Shown: positions 33,345 through 45,187 of the stretch, piece by piece
Position numbering within the stretch: position 1 is the stretch's first letter
Layout: each line of letters opens with the position of its first letter
Source of the DNA: Azolla caroliniana
Taxonomy: Eukaryota > Polypodiophyta
Direction: 5' to 3'
DNA: 64,000 nt
NCBI GenBank assembly: GCA_043228905.1
Contig: JBHGNT010000004.1
Coordinates: forward strand, 4,588,001-4,652,000
Position numbers and translations under genes: made by a program
The notes under the pieces: generated by a model
Database searches by the model: none
Seen by the model: only the letters and a program-made list of their open reading frames with translations
What the model was told of the DNA's origin: nothing

Positions 33345-34950
33345 ATGGCCATGGCGATGGCGATGGCACAGAGCTCCCCTGTGCCGATAGGGTTAGGGTT
33401 TCGTAACGCCAATCTTTCCATTCAGTCTCCTGTTTCCTCACGACGCAACGTGAATCTAACCCGCAAATCCTCGCGGAGCCCCGTGATCGTATGTTGCGCA
33501 GAGAAACCTCAGAGCAGGATCAGTAGATCTACATCGACTTCAACTTCTGGGACTTCTGCCGTCAATGACGGTGATGATGAGAGAGGAAACATTATTCTCC
33601 GAGCAGCATGGTATGGAGCAGAGGCTCTAGGGAACATCGTCTCTGCTTTCAGCCCCAAGAATCCTGCCGTAACTCTCTCTGATGCTTCTGATGCTTCTGA
33701 TTCTTTCCAAGGGCCTCTCGCCCGCGATTTCGTTGTTCAGGCAATCAAAGATGACTATGAGAAAGGCTACTTTGTCACAGGTTGGTTTTGTTTTCTGTCT
33801 GTGAATAGTTTTGGTCTGCTAATGTTTAGTATGTTATGGTCGATATGTTTGAGCTTGCCTATTAGAAATGGTTGTCGAGGGAGTTGGGGTCCAACCAAAA
33901 TCATAAAAGTTGTGTGATAAATTCCTTAACCATTTGTGGTTTTTCTGACATAAGTTCCTTGTTAGCTCAATACATCAAAAGGGAACTTTGCCGATTATAG
34001 TAAAGAAACAATTTCCAAACTTTGTGTAACTTTTTTGATAGTCTGTCATTGTTAAGTTTGTGCAATGAATTTGTTCATAATGATCTTCATTTTGTAGTTG
34101 TGAGTTTCGGGTTTATATATTTGTATATTTATTCAACTGAAGTAATTATGTCTTTGACTCTTAATGTGTTTCATGTATTGTTGCTCACCCAAGAATCTTA
34201 AAAGGCAAGGTCAATGTCACCTTTATGCTCTACGATTTTGAGAAATGGGAAACACTTCCATTATGATGCACAAATCAAGATCAAAGTATGACTGAAGTTC
34301 CATTTGCTCGTCCTTCATAGGAAATGTGTCGGGCGGAGTTTATGAAGAAGATTGTGAGTTTGCAGATCCAGCGGGTTCCTTTAAAAGTCTAAAGCGTTTC
34401 AAGAACAACTGTAGCAACTTCGGAGCTTTGTTAGAGAAGTCAGATGTAAAACTTGTCAAATGGGAAGAACTAAATGTGAGTCCTATTTAGTATTGATCCT
34501 TCCCTTTCTCTAGTAACTAAGTGCAGTAGGTCAATGACTTCATCTCAATGAAAAGAACTTGATTTTCTACACAGGATAAGTTTATCGCTTACTGGAGGTT
34601 CAGTTGTGTGTTGAAGTTTCCATGGAGGCCTATCCTGTCTTGTAAGACACGAAATTTTCAAATGTGTAGAAGTGTATCGATAAAGAAAAATATGCATGTA
34701 AAACACTTCTAACAGAAACAAGAATATTGAATTCTCATTATTGCAGCCACCGGCTTCACCGAATACTATTTTGATCAAGACTCTGGTAGAATATGCAGGT
34801 AAGAAAAGGTATATATACACACTTTACCTGCATTGTTTTTGAGATTTTGAATTGTTGTTGATGTATAGGCATGCGGAGAATTGGGATGTGCCGAAGATGG
34901 TTTTGTTGGGTCAGGTCTTTAAGCCTAATCCTAGATTCAAGCTGATGTAG
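33345..34950 (+). CDS. Chloroplast-targeted NTF2-like protein of the DUF2358 family
   Basis: Five exons: 33345-33780, 34321-34475, 34575-34641, 34747-34798, 34869-34950. All introns are GT-AG, joining to 792 nt (263 residues). Residues 1 to about 55 look like a transit peptide (rich in Ser, Arg and Ala, ending near VIVCCAEK). The domain starts near DFVVQAIKDDYEKGYFVTG. It continues in exon 2 (YEEDCEFADPAGSF, FKNNCSNFGALLEKS), exon 3 (AYWRFSCVLKFPWRP), exon 4 (TGFTEYYFDQDSGRICR) and exon 5 (HAENWDVPKMVLLGQVFKP). These blocks are those of plant DUF2358 proteins, which have a predicted NTF2-like fold and no settled function. The start is taken at the first of four in-frame Met-Ala pairs; 33351, 33357 or 33363 would serve equally. 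Confidence 0.9.
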
Positions 34951-36490
34951 CCAGAACATGGGCATCTCTTATTAAGGTTGAAGCTCAAAGTTTATCTCTT
35001 TTGTACACATTATATTTCTATGTATATAATTTGTATGTCACACTTTTATTTCACATGAACATCTTTGTAGAGGAGTTATCTGATGTTTCTGTGAAGATTA
35101 TAGTTGGCTCATACTTCTCGCACCGTAGCATCCAATTAAAAACTTGCCAGCCAAAAACTTTCAATCAATGTATGATTATTTCTCTACTCAGCCCATTTTG
35201 AGTATATCTTTAACACAATGAAGTGTCAAGAGTTTATAATCACCATCATTTTTAGCCAATGTCAAGTTAATGGAAGGAACAAAAGCGACATAATAAGAAC
35301 AGCCTTCAAAAGGTATTGTTGATGCCAGTAATTGGTACATGCAACTTCCTGATATCCATTCTTGGGAATTGGGAATAAGAAGCCTAATAAACATTCTCAT
35401 AGATGTATATGTAATGCCATTTTAACAAATCCAAGCAAGTAATAGATTATAAATCTAACTTTCTCTTTTTCTATCTATGATTGACTATGTGATGAACTCG
35501 GTGGCATTATAGTTATGGACAATCATTTGGAGATAACTTTATTTTTCGACTTTAGAAAGAGGATATATTAGAATGGAGTAAACCAAACTCATTATTCATG
35601 GTTTATATATACCCTATGGTAGTAATGCTACACACAAAAATGTTCAATCCAATGTGAGATTATTGATTACAATACTAAGTCAATCTATTTAAATGATGCA
35701 TAATCACCTCTAATAATGCATCAAATAGGTCTCAGATCGTATCTCATTCTGAAACTTATTGTGTGGAAAAAATCCATAATGGTGCAATAATAGAATACAA
35801 ACTTGACACTTTCAAGAAGCCAATTATTTGTGGACAAAGAAATGCTTTTTGGTTAAATGCATGCCTTCGGAAGGAGGCCATAACCATAGCTCAAGAAAGG
35901 ATGGCTTGATAAGGAATGCCAATAACAACAAGTATTTATTGCTTTAGATATAGTCAAAACACAGGCTAAAGTGTGTACAAGCATGCAAAAAACTTACTTT
36001 AAAAAAGGACAATTTCCTCAAACTCAATAGAAAGCATATGCGTGCATGTGATACCATAAATGTTGCATGCAAATGTGTGGCTCAACCATCCAACATGTGA
36101 TGTGTGATCACACAAGTAGTAGATGCATGTGTTGTTATGCACATATATCAAAATTCCAAACGCATGATATTCGAAATTTATAATCTTAACGATTATGATA
36201 TATCATATTATTATACATAATAAATTTGTAACTTCCTATATATATAATATTATAAAATGTCACCACCTTGTAGAAGCCAATGTATGATCTCCAAGTGGCT
36301 TGTTCGCATGAATTCAAGTGGCAACCATGGATTCTTGTGTGGTGGAGAGCATGCATATGTCCAAACTATGTTATGTAAGTGTTAAGAGTCTTTTACTAAT
36401 CAATAGACCAAATTAAAGTAAAAGAGAGGTGAATAGATTGGACAAAAGAACTCATTCCTCCTTACCACCCCTGAGCTATGATCAAGACAT
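34951..36490. other. AT-rich intergenic DNA
   Basis: 3' flank of the DUF2358 gene, then AT-rich sequence. No gene or element recognised. Confidence 0.5.
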
Positions 36491-36499
36491 AGTCATCCT

Positions 36500-38095
36500 A
36501 CCACTAACGTACCATACTGACGGATGTTAGGATGACTAGTACCTTGGAATAGGTAACATGATTGTTTCGAACAAAGCCTTGCCCACACCGCCAGTGTCTC
36601 AAGACATTAGCCAAGACATTAGCCTTCCTACATAAAGTTCTTTGAGGGTAGCGAGGGCTCATATTTATACCTCTTCCTAGGTCCCTCGAATAGACCATCC
36701 ATTCATTGGTTGTCAAGATGATTATAGTGCATGCACCTATCATTCCTTCTATCCAATCACATTAGTTCCTTTCTAACATTAGTGAACATACCATTCACTT
36801 TAGTAAATATCAATGATCTACCCTCGCGCAATCAAGTATTAATGGCCTATTCTAGCTCAACGCTAGTCTTCAACATGTTCTTGTATCTCTTGTTCTTATT
36901 ATTAATACATTGTCAATCTCCTCTTATTTCTCTCTCATTTCTCACCTCGCATTCTCTTCTTCGGTTCAATCTTGTTATTGGTTATTAAGTTAATAGTTTG
37001 AAATGGAATAAACCCTTCTTGATTCTTTTTTTTTCTGATGAACTTCTCACCCTACCGTCTTATAACCATGGTAGAACAAGCATACATGTGCATGCTCACT
37101 TATTTAGAACGCTTAACAACCAAGGTCATAGAGCCCTGGAACAAGAGAATTGAAGGCTTCTCAAGGATTTACAACAAATGAATGTTGAGAAAGCTCAACA
37201 ACATGAGGAATTAATTAATAGGGTCCACCAACTTGAAGTGGTACTAGTAACTTTGCGACAACAAGCTTTGTGAACGCTACATTGTACAACATTTGTCATA
37301 GTCATAGATGGTCAACCTATTGTTTCTAGAGAGATAATTGAAGAGTCTAAGCCAGTTCGTGTAGTTCTTGGCGACCTAGCATCTGTGATTTTATTAAATA
37401 TAACCCATAGCCTAAGAATCCACTTGTCCTCTCGGTCTACCTTGGTTTGAGCTTCACAATTTGATTGATTAGAGAAAAGGAGCTATCCTAAATTTTTAGA
37501 AATAACACATATTTGAATCCCCGATTGCTTCAAACTTAAGTCTATTGTATCATGAGATCTCAACAATTTATCTATAAACGTTAGACAAAGAGGTATAGAA
37601 AGAAGAAATGTTTATGTTTGTTATAATAAAAATGTCAACCTTGACTCCACAAAGGTTATATATCTTACTTCCAAGCAAGTATCAAGAATTCAAAGCTATT
37701 TTCAATAAAGAGAAGGCTAGTATGCTCCAAAAATATCAACCTAGCAAGTTACAATTGTCCTATCAATCTTCAACCTGGGAAAGATTCTTCATGGAGATCA
37801 ATTTATAATTTAGTGCAATTCAAGATCAATGTTGTTTGAGACTATATTAATGGGAATTGGCCCATGACTTCATTCGACATTCGAAACCTCTTCATGGTAC
37901 CCTAATCTTCTTTGTTAAGAATAAGATGGCTCACTTTGCTTAGTCATAGATATGTCATGTCGAGGCTTAAACTAGGTCATAGTTTGGAGGCAAATCTCAA
38001 CTCTATTGAAGCGCTTAAGTGGAGGCAAATACTTTACAAAGTTGATCATTGAGGTGCTTATAATCAAGCTTAAATTCGTTCAAGTGATGATAGCT
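36500..38095 (+). pseudogene. Decayed Gypsy relic related to Gypsy B
   Basis: 37130-37270 aligns by eye to the Gypsy B gag coiled coil (ggaacaagagaattgaaggc; caacaacatgaggaatta). 37285-37460 matches the post-protease region (VIVIDGQPI, EESKPV). 37650-37960 matches the region before RT (LPSKYQEFKAIF, FIRHSKP). It is full of stops and deletions and ends at a (TA)n tract. 'agtttgaa' near 36991 recalls the gtttgaa that follows the Gypsy B 5' LTR, so an LTR remnant may lie at about 36500-36990. Confidence 0.7.

Positions 38096-38096
<1 letters not shown>

Positions 38097-38132
<36 letters not shown>
38097..38132. repeat. (TA)n microsatellite
   Basis: About 18 TA units at the right edge of the Gypsy relic. 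Confidence 0.95.
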
Positions 38133-38138
<6 letters not shown>

Positions 38139-38639
38139 CGTCCATAGAGAGACCAATATTGACCCATGGGACCTAAGTACAAAAGTTTTCTTGATGTGTG
38201 CCTCCTTCCTAAGAAGGGATATTCATACTTCAAATCACCAAGTCTTGATGTGTACATATAAGGCATACACATATGAGCTCAACCTTCTATCTTTTCTCTT
38301 AGTATGACACTCAAGTCATCGCCCCCTCTTAATATATCATCATAGCTTTCATGAATTGCATTATACGCAAAGGCATGTAAAAAGTAAGTGATACTCATCC
38401 TTTACTAGCCCTTCATTGCATACCTTACATGCCTTTGCATTTGATTGATTTTGATGTAATAATGAAACTTCAATACCTATGTTATGTGATTAAGTGCAAA
38501 GGAGTGTTAGGGCTTTACAAGAGTTAATACTCATGTTAGTAATGAGGTATGGTTGAATACGATCAATAGGTCTTCTTTCCTTATTTAGAACCCAACATTC
38601 AAGATTGATGTTTGCTATGTAATATTCTAATTTTGTCCT

Positions 38640-40380
38640 TTAGCATCTTTCCATTTCTTCCTTAGTGATTACATTAATCTTTCCTCAATAACTACATATT
38701 TCATAGCATCACTTGAAAGCTCTAAGAGATCTTCCACATCCCATCGTTTGAACCATTTTTTTATGTCAACTACCCAACTAAATGAGACAAATTTCCTCTT
38801 GTGATTCTTTTGTAGTTTACATCCAACATTCCAAGCAAGATGTAATAATCTACGATTTGGCATATTCTTGACTTCTGTAATGTATCTATATATTCTTTGT
38901 AGTGCCAATATCTTTGTAAGTTGAACACCTAATTCCAAGAACATAACTTTAACATCCAATTTTCTCCTTAAAATCATCTTTTGAATCTTCTCAATATCAT
39001 TCCATGCATTAAGAGAGATAGTTCTTCCCTACACTTCTACTCTATAAAGCAAAACTTGTGTTACCATGGCATTAAAGAACATTAGTTTCACTTCCCATCC
39101 ATGATTACCAGTCTGGTTGCATTTATTTTCAAACATATAATAACTTTTCCAAAAGGCTTGAAGTCTAGACTCAAAGCATACACTCCATTTATTTGTGGCA
39201 AGTACATCGATACCAAGATACTTAAAGCTTTATACAAATTGTACATGTTCTCTCTTATATGTAAGCACAGGGTATCGGTGAGGCTGGATGGTTTGCACTA
39301 CCATCATTTTTGTTTTATCCACATTTACAATTAGTCCACTACTTTGGCAAAATGCTTCTAATGCTCCAAGTAAACATTGCATAATATCAACATCATATGA
39401 AACGATAACCATGTCATTTGCATATAGAAGTAATAAGATAACTTGTTGCATAAGCTTTGGGCCATCTAATCCTTCTTCTTGTGCAACCCTATTCACCACC
39501 TCATCTAATTTATCATTGCATAAACCAAACAGTGCAGGTGATAATGGACATCTTTGCTTAACCTCCATGTTACTTAAAAATTTGCTTTTGGTCATGTTCA
39601 AACTCTTTCCAAGTGAAGTTAGGGATGCTACAATCCATACTTCCACCCCATAGAGAAGCACCTGTGTCACCAAAGTGTGGAAAATATATTTCTTGGGGAC
39701 TCGACACTTAAATTTCCCATGATTGCATGTGTTCTCAAAAGCATAATATGTTCTCTTTCTCGTTTCTAGACATCAAGTAGCACATTCATTCCATCTATGA
39801 TTTGAAGGAATGTCAAGGCCAATTTATTGAAAGTTTTCCACGGTTCAAGTCTCTCATTATTGTACATAATGTACAAATTGTCCTTATTTTGGCTCGTCAT
39901 AAGCATCTCCTTTGTTTTAGACCTATTGAACTCAACTCTATATACACACAAAACTCTTCCAATGCCTCATAAATAAGCTTTAGTGCATCCCCCAAAGTAT
40001 TTGTAAAAAGTACCACATCATTTGCATACAACAAAAGCATCATGACTACATTCCCAATGACAATTCTTCTTCCTTGACAAATTTGGCAATCATTTAATGT
40101 AATTTATTAATGCATGGATCAAATCAAGTTGGTGAGAGTGTGCATCCTTGGTTAACACCAATAGTGCTATTGAAAAAATCTAAAATTTCATCACCCATAT
40201 ACACCCAACATATAAAATTCTCATAGATTCAAGCAATTGCTCGCATTCACTTGGCACCGGAGTTCCTCCATGCACCTCAAAAGATCCTCATGAGGTATCA
40301 TATCAAAAGTTTTTTGCGACCTACAAAGAAACAATATAAACCCTTACATCTCAAATAACTTTTTTCATTAATACTTGAAA
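38640..40380 (-). pseudogene. LINE-4: decayed non-LTR retrotransposon RT, apparently 1.5-2 copies
   Basis: On the minus strand, 39673-39230 carries RT motifs (VKQRCPLSPALFG, LLLYANDMVIVS, VNVDKTKMMVV). The Ala-Asp-Asp motif is YAND, so the second catalytic Asp is lost here. Below it come KCNQ..., TQVLLY, then LQRIYRYITEVKNMPNRRL (38977-38669). A second RT block with the same motif order lies at about 40350-39960 (GVNQGCTLSPT, RSKTKEMLM), with a second TQVLLYGVEVW joining the two. This is a different clade from LINE-1 to LINE-3. No endonuclease part is seen. Confidence 0.75.
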
Positions 40381-40802
40381 GGTAACAAGGCGATCAATGG
40401 TGCTATGGTGTTTTCTAATGCTAGCATGTCCATAAGTTCTCTTACCATTTTTTTGCAACCCATAGACTTCCCTTTGATTCAATTATACATCCAAACAATT
40501 TTGTCATTAATGATCTAACCATGATGGTTCATTAATTATTTCCCTTATTTATATCTCTACCTTTGTGAAGGCTTAATCAAAGTCTTAGAACATGCAATGT
40601 AGCAATGCATGATTAAACAATCACTTACCCTAGCATGTGCCTCTTTTCCCTTCCATTTGATCATTTTGGTCTTTATACATTGACGATCACTTGTCTTTCA
40701 AGAGGCTAATTTCTTAATATCTATGCATACATCTTCAATCAAGATGCATATGTGAAAGAGAACCATAATACATCATCTTGTTGACAATGGATACCTCATA
40801 TA
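40381..40802. other. Spacer between LINE-4 and the minus-strand LTR element
   Basis: AT-rich, no gene recognised; may include more decayed LINE-4 sequence. Confidence 0.4.
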
Positions 40803-40807
40803 GATTC

Positions 40808-41253
40808 TGTCACAAACACACCAAGCGCAGACTAAGACGAAACACGGATGCGACTATGAGTGACGAGGCTACGACCAATATGAAATGAAGAACATGAGAG
40901 CATGAATACAAAGACGTAGAATGAGACAAGATGGAATGATTCAAGAATATTGGATTGATGTGTCAATGACTGGTGTTGAATCCCAAAGGGACCAAGGAGG
41001 TTACAAGTATTTATACTATGAGTTGAAGTACATTAGAATATTATTGAGAATATTTTGGAGAATATTCTAGAACCCTCTAGACCCTTTTAGTTCTAGAATT
41101 TTCTAAATACTCCTAGAACATAAATAGATAATCTATGAACATATACATAATACAACTATGTCATTGGATATGTTGGTTACAATATAACACTTGACTATAA
41201 TGCAAGAGGTCAAGAGTTCAAATCTTGACATAACCGTTGTCATGTTTGTGACA
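40808..41253 (-). repeat. 3' LTR of the tandem-array element
   Basis: 446 bp, TGTCACAAAC...TTGTGACA on the plus strand. Clearly homologous to 43142-43586, with perhaps 10% differences including small indels, so older than the Gypsy B insertion. Confidence 0.85.
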
Positions 41254-41329
41254 TTATCCTCCCCTTTACGGCCGCCTTTTCGAAACCACGGTTTAGGGGG
41301 TGAATGGGAAGTGGTGGGTGTGAGAAACC

Positions 41330-42600
41330 ATGTGTTGTCCTCACTAGAAACACGAACACCAACATACGCGAGTGACCATGTGTGGTCCTCACCGGGAATT
41401 GGAACTAGAACACGAACGGGTGTGAAAGACCATGTCTAATCTTCATCGGGAACTGGAACTGGAACACAAACAGGCGTGAGTGATCATGTGCGGTCCTCAC
41501 CGAGAACTGGAACTAGAACACGAATACCAACGGGCATGAGCAAACCTTCTGCGGCCCTCACCAGGAATTGGAACACCCACGAGTGTGAGCGACCATCTGC
41601 AGCCCTCATCAAGAACACGAACACAAATGGACGTGGGCGACCATGCGGTCCACACCGAGAACTAAAACTGGAACATGAACGGGCGTGACCGACCATGTGC
41701 AGTCCTCATCGGGAACTGGAACATGAATACCAATCAGCGTGAATGACCATGTGCAATCCTCATGGAGAATACAAACACGAACAGGCATGAGAGACCATGT
41801 CGGTCCTCGTCGAGTGTTGGAACACGAACACCAACGGGCGTGAGCGACCATGTGTGGTCCTCATCAGGAGCTGGAACATGAATAGCAGCATGCATGAGCA
41901 ACCATGTTAGTCCTCGTCAGGATCTGAAACACGAACAATAGCTGGAGTGAGCGACCATGTGCAATCCTCACAGGGAACACGAACACCAACGGGCATGAGA
42001 GACCATGTCAGTCCTCGCCGAGGGTTGGAACACGAACAACAACGGGCATGAGCGACCATGTCGGTCCTCACCGGGATCTGGAACACGAACAATAGCTGGA
42101 GTGAGCGACCATGTGCGGTCCTCATAGGGAACACGAATACCAACGGGCATGAGAGACCATGTCGGTCCTCGCCGAGGGTTGGAACACGAACACCAACGGG
42201 CGTGAGCGACCATGTGTTGTCCTCATTGGGAACTGGAACATGAACAACGGTAGGCATGAACGATCATGCGACCCTCACCGAGAACTGGAACATGAACAGA
42301 CATGAGAGACCATGCGGTCCTCACCAAGAACTGAACACGAACGGGCGTGAGCGACCATGCGGCCCTCACCGAGAACTGGAACACAAATGGATGTGAGCGA
42401 CCATGTGTGGCCCTCATTGGGAACTAGAACGTGAATGACCATGTGCGGTCCTCATTGAAAACACGAACGGACGTGAGCGACCTTGCGGCCCTCACCAAGA
42501 AGTGGAACACGAATGGGTGTGAGCGACCATGCGGCCCTCACTAAGAACTGGAACATGAACGGGCATGAACGACCATGTGGCCCTCACCGAGAACTAGAAC
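41330..42600. repeat. Tandem array of about 25 units of 45-65 bp
   Basis: Each unit reads approximately 'gggcgtgagcgaccatgtg' + 'cggtcctcaccgagaactgg' + 'aacacgaac(accaac)'. The word 'gaccatg' recurs from about 41373 to 42571. Unit length varies and is not a multiple of three, so the ORFs across it are by-products. Confidence 0.92.
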
Positions 42601-43141
42601 AACAATAGGCGAGGAGTGCAAGTGAAGCAGTCAACTCAACTTCTTCTATTATGAGAGGGTAAATAGTCAAGGTTGACCCAAGACACAACACAAACGGTAA
42701 CGCTAGCGAGAAACCCACGAGATCCCCACCAGGAAAGTGAGCGGTTGTGACCACCACCGAAACTAGAAGGTGAGAGATCGAAATCGGTCCTCGCCAACAA
42801 AAAGTGGTGCGAGACTTGAACTATAACGAAAATGTAGTGCAAGCGAGCAATGATCCGATCCCCACCAAGAAAGTGAGCAGTTGTGACCCCCACCGGAATT
42901 GGGAAGGTGAGCAATCAAAAGTAGTCCTCACCAAAACCGTGATGCAAAATGATACCTAAATATGATGACAAGTAGTGTTGATGATGACTATGGTTGGGCG
43001 AAGAGGTGTTGAAAATGATGGCGTCGAAGAAAAGGATGTTGATGACGGTAACTCCGAAAGCAAGGACGGTGATGATGGTAACTCTAGAAGCAAAGGCGAA
43101 GACGAAGACGAGTGGTGCTTCCAATTGGAGGGGATTCAAAC

Positions 43142-43586
43142 TACCACAAACACACCAAGCGCGGACTAAGACAAAACACGGATGATGAGACTATGAGTAA
43201 TGAGGCTACTATATGAAATGAAGAACATGAGAGCATGAAGACAAAGACAAAGATTGAATGGATTAAGAATACTAGATTGATGTGTCAATGACTGGTGTTG
43301 AATCCCTTGAAAGGGAACAAGGAGGTTACAAGTATTTATATTGTGAGTTGAAGTACATGCATTAGAATATTCTTGAGAATATTTTGGAGAATATTCTAGA
43401 ACCCTCTAGAACCTTCTAGTTCTAGAACTTTCTAAAAACTCTTAGAACGTGAATAGATCATGATTCTATGAAGATATACATAACACGATTATGTACTTGA
43501 ATGTGTTGGTTACATTATAACACTTGACTATAATACAAGGGGTCAAGAGTTCAAATCTTGACATAATTGTTGTCATGTCTATGACA
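43142..43586 (-). repeat. 5' LTR of the tandem-array element
   Basis: 445 bp. The inner end TACCACAAAC has two transitions against the TGTCACAAAC of the other LTR. The outer end is TATGACA. Confidence 0.85.
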
Positions 43587-43715
43587 GATTCTTACAATGC
43601 ATATAGACAAGTCCATAAAAGTTAAGAAATGATAACTCTCAACACCACAGATTCTTACAATGCATATAGACAAGTCCATAAGAGTTAAGACATGATAACT
43701 TTCAAAACCTGTGTG

Positions 43716-43746
<31 letters not shown>

Positions 43747-44110
43747 GATTGACCCATGCGTGATATCGCGGTATTCGACATTTGTAATATTTGCGAATAT
43801 ATATACATATACATAGATTGACCCATGCGTGATATTCGCGGTATTCGACATCTGTAATATTCGTGATATTTGAGAATAGAAAATGTTCCTAAGAATATTA
43901 TAAAACCATTCGTTTACATATACATATACACACATACAAATACATATATACATATACACACACATACATCAATAATTAATTAACTCACTAATATAATAAT
44001 TAATTAACTCACTAATATAATAATTAATTTACAAATACATATCTTAATTCATTGAAAAATATTAGTTAATTAATTAATAATCAATTAATACATTAATAAT
44101 TAATTAATCA
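43587..44110. repeat. Cluster of short tandem repeats and AT-rich DNA
   Basis: A 63-bp unit starting gattcttacaatgc is present twice (43587, 43650). A (TA)n run sits at about 43718-43741. A unit of about 60 bp (gattgacccatgcgtgatat...) occurs twice (about 43748 and 43818). aattaattaactcactaata is repeated near 43975-44025. No gene. Confidence 0.8.
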
Positions 44111-44125
44111 GGGCTTCGGCAAAAC

Positions 44126-44280
44126 TTAGGGTTTCAGTGAAATCGTGAGTTTGCAACGGACAACAAGATGTAGGATTAGCGTAGAGCATGAGAGGGAGTT
44201 GAGGACGTAAGCCGAAAAGAAGAAATTTTGTCAAAATTAGAATTATGGCAGAAATTAGGGTTTTCAACCAAAACCCTAAT
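44126..44280. promoter_or_regulatory. Telobox motifs, two forming a perfect inverted repeat
   Basis: TTAGGGTTT at about 44127-44135. ATTAGGGTTTT at 44254-44264 is the exact reverse complement of AAAACCCTAAT at 44270-44280, across a 5-base loop. Teloboxes occur in plant promoters, but I recognise no gene next to these. Confidence 0.5.
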
Positions 44281-44399
44281 TTTCTGGCCGAGAACAGCAT
44301 GCAGGGGGAGGGGAGGATGTAAGCAGCACACGGAGGGAGTAGGGTAAGGCTTCCTCTCTTGCTGCTAGTTGTTCATTGTTCACTCGCTCGCAGAAAAAA

Positions 44400-45180
44400 C
44401 ACAATTTATTATTATTATTATTTATTTATTTTTAAATTTGAAAAAAAGAAAGAAAACGAATACATTTACGTGTATTCGTATTCCTATTCATATACATTCG
44501 TGGGGCAGGCCCCAGGAATGCGAATATGTCAATGTATGTATGTATATATATATACATACATTTTAAGAGCAAAGGTGGCCCATGAGACATTGGAATGCAA
44601 TAATGGGATATGTACCCAATGATTGAAAATAAAAATAAACAAACATAAATAAACAAGTTATTACATGGTACAAATTTATTATGGGGTGTAACATGTTCTA
44701 TAAAGGAATGGATATGTGTTAAGACTAGTTTCATTTCCATCTAAGTCTCTGATAAAGGAGTGGGGGTATTCAAGCTTTTGACGTGGGTGTGGTATCCGGA
44801 CCATAGCTTCTAAGCCTAAATTGGATTAAGAAACAATTTGGACAAATCGTTTAGCCTAACCGATTTGTAAACCAGTTTTGCCCAATCTGGTTCGGTTCAG
44901 CTTGAGCCTTGCCAAATTAAGCTCAAACCGGTTAACGAAGCTCAAGCTTGAATCGAGCCTAAATGAACCACCAAACCATTTTTAAATGGTTTAAAGGCTC
45001 AGTTTAGACTTGAGTTAAGTCGTTGCCGACTCCTAGTAAGAACCTATCTAGATTTTTTGGACATATAATAAAACCCAACTTAGAGAAATGCATGAGATGT
45101 TCCTTATAGTAAACATTTTAGATGGGAGTGGATCTCGTGGGTTGATCCATGTATGTCAAATATAAATTTGTCATAATTCT
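44400..45180. other. Intergenic DNA, no gene recognised
   Basis: AT-rich start with ATT runs (44405-44435), then at 44810-45020 a stretch rich in aaccggtt/ggttcg-like words that may be a MITE remnant, although no inverted ends were found. Confidence 0.4.
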
Positions 45181-45187
45181 TGGCATA

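Larger units (their letters stand above)
40808..43586 (-). mobile_element. Non-autonomous LTR element with internal tandem array
   Basis: LTRs at 40808-41253 and 43142-43586 are flanked by GATTC at 40803-40807 and 43587-43591. On the minus strand the order is 5' LTR (right), gtttgaatcc, internal tandem array, purine tract (aaaggggaggataa), 3' LTR (left). A TATAAATAC box lies on the minus strand, and both the LTR start (TGTCAT...) and the gtttgaa after it match Gypsy B, so the minus orientation is well supported. There is no gag or pol ORF. It must use proteins of another element, with the Gypsy B lineage the likely source. Confidence 0.85.

Noticed and set aside
41484-42417. Series of minus-strand ORFs with repeated 'EDCTWSLTPV' peptides
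   Set aside because: They follow the 45-65-bp tandem array, whose unit is not a multiple of three; frames open and close at random.
44810-45020. Possible MITE rich in aaccggtt and ggttcggttc words
   Set aside because: No terminal inverted repeats or target duplication could be matched at its edges.
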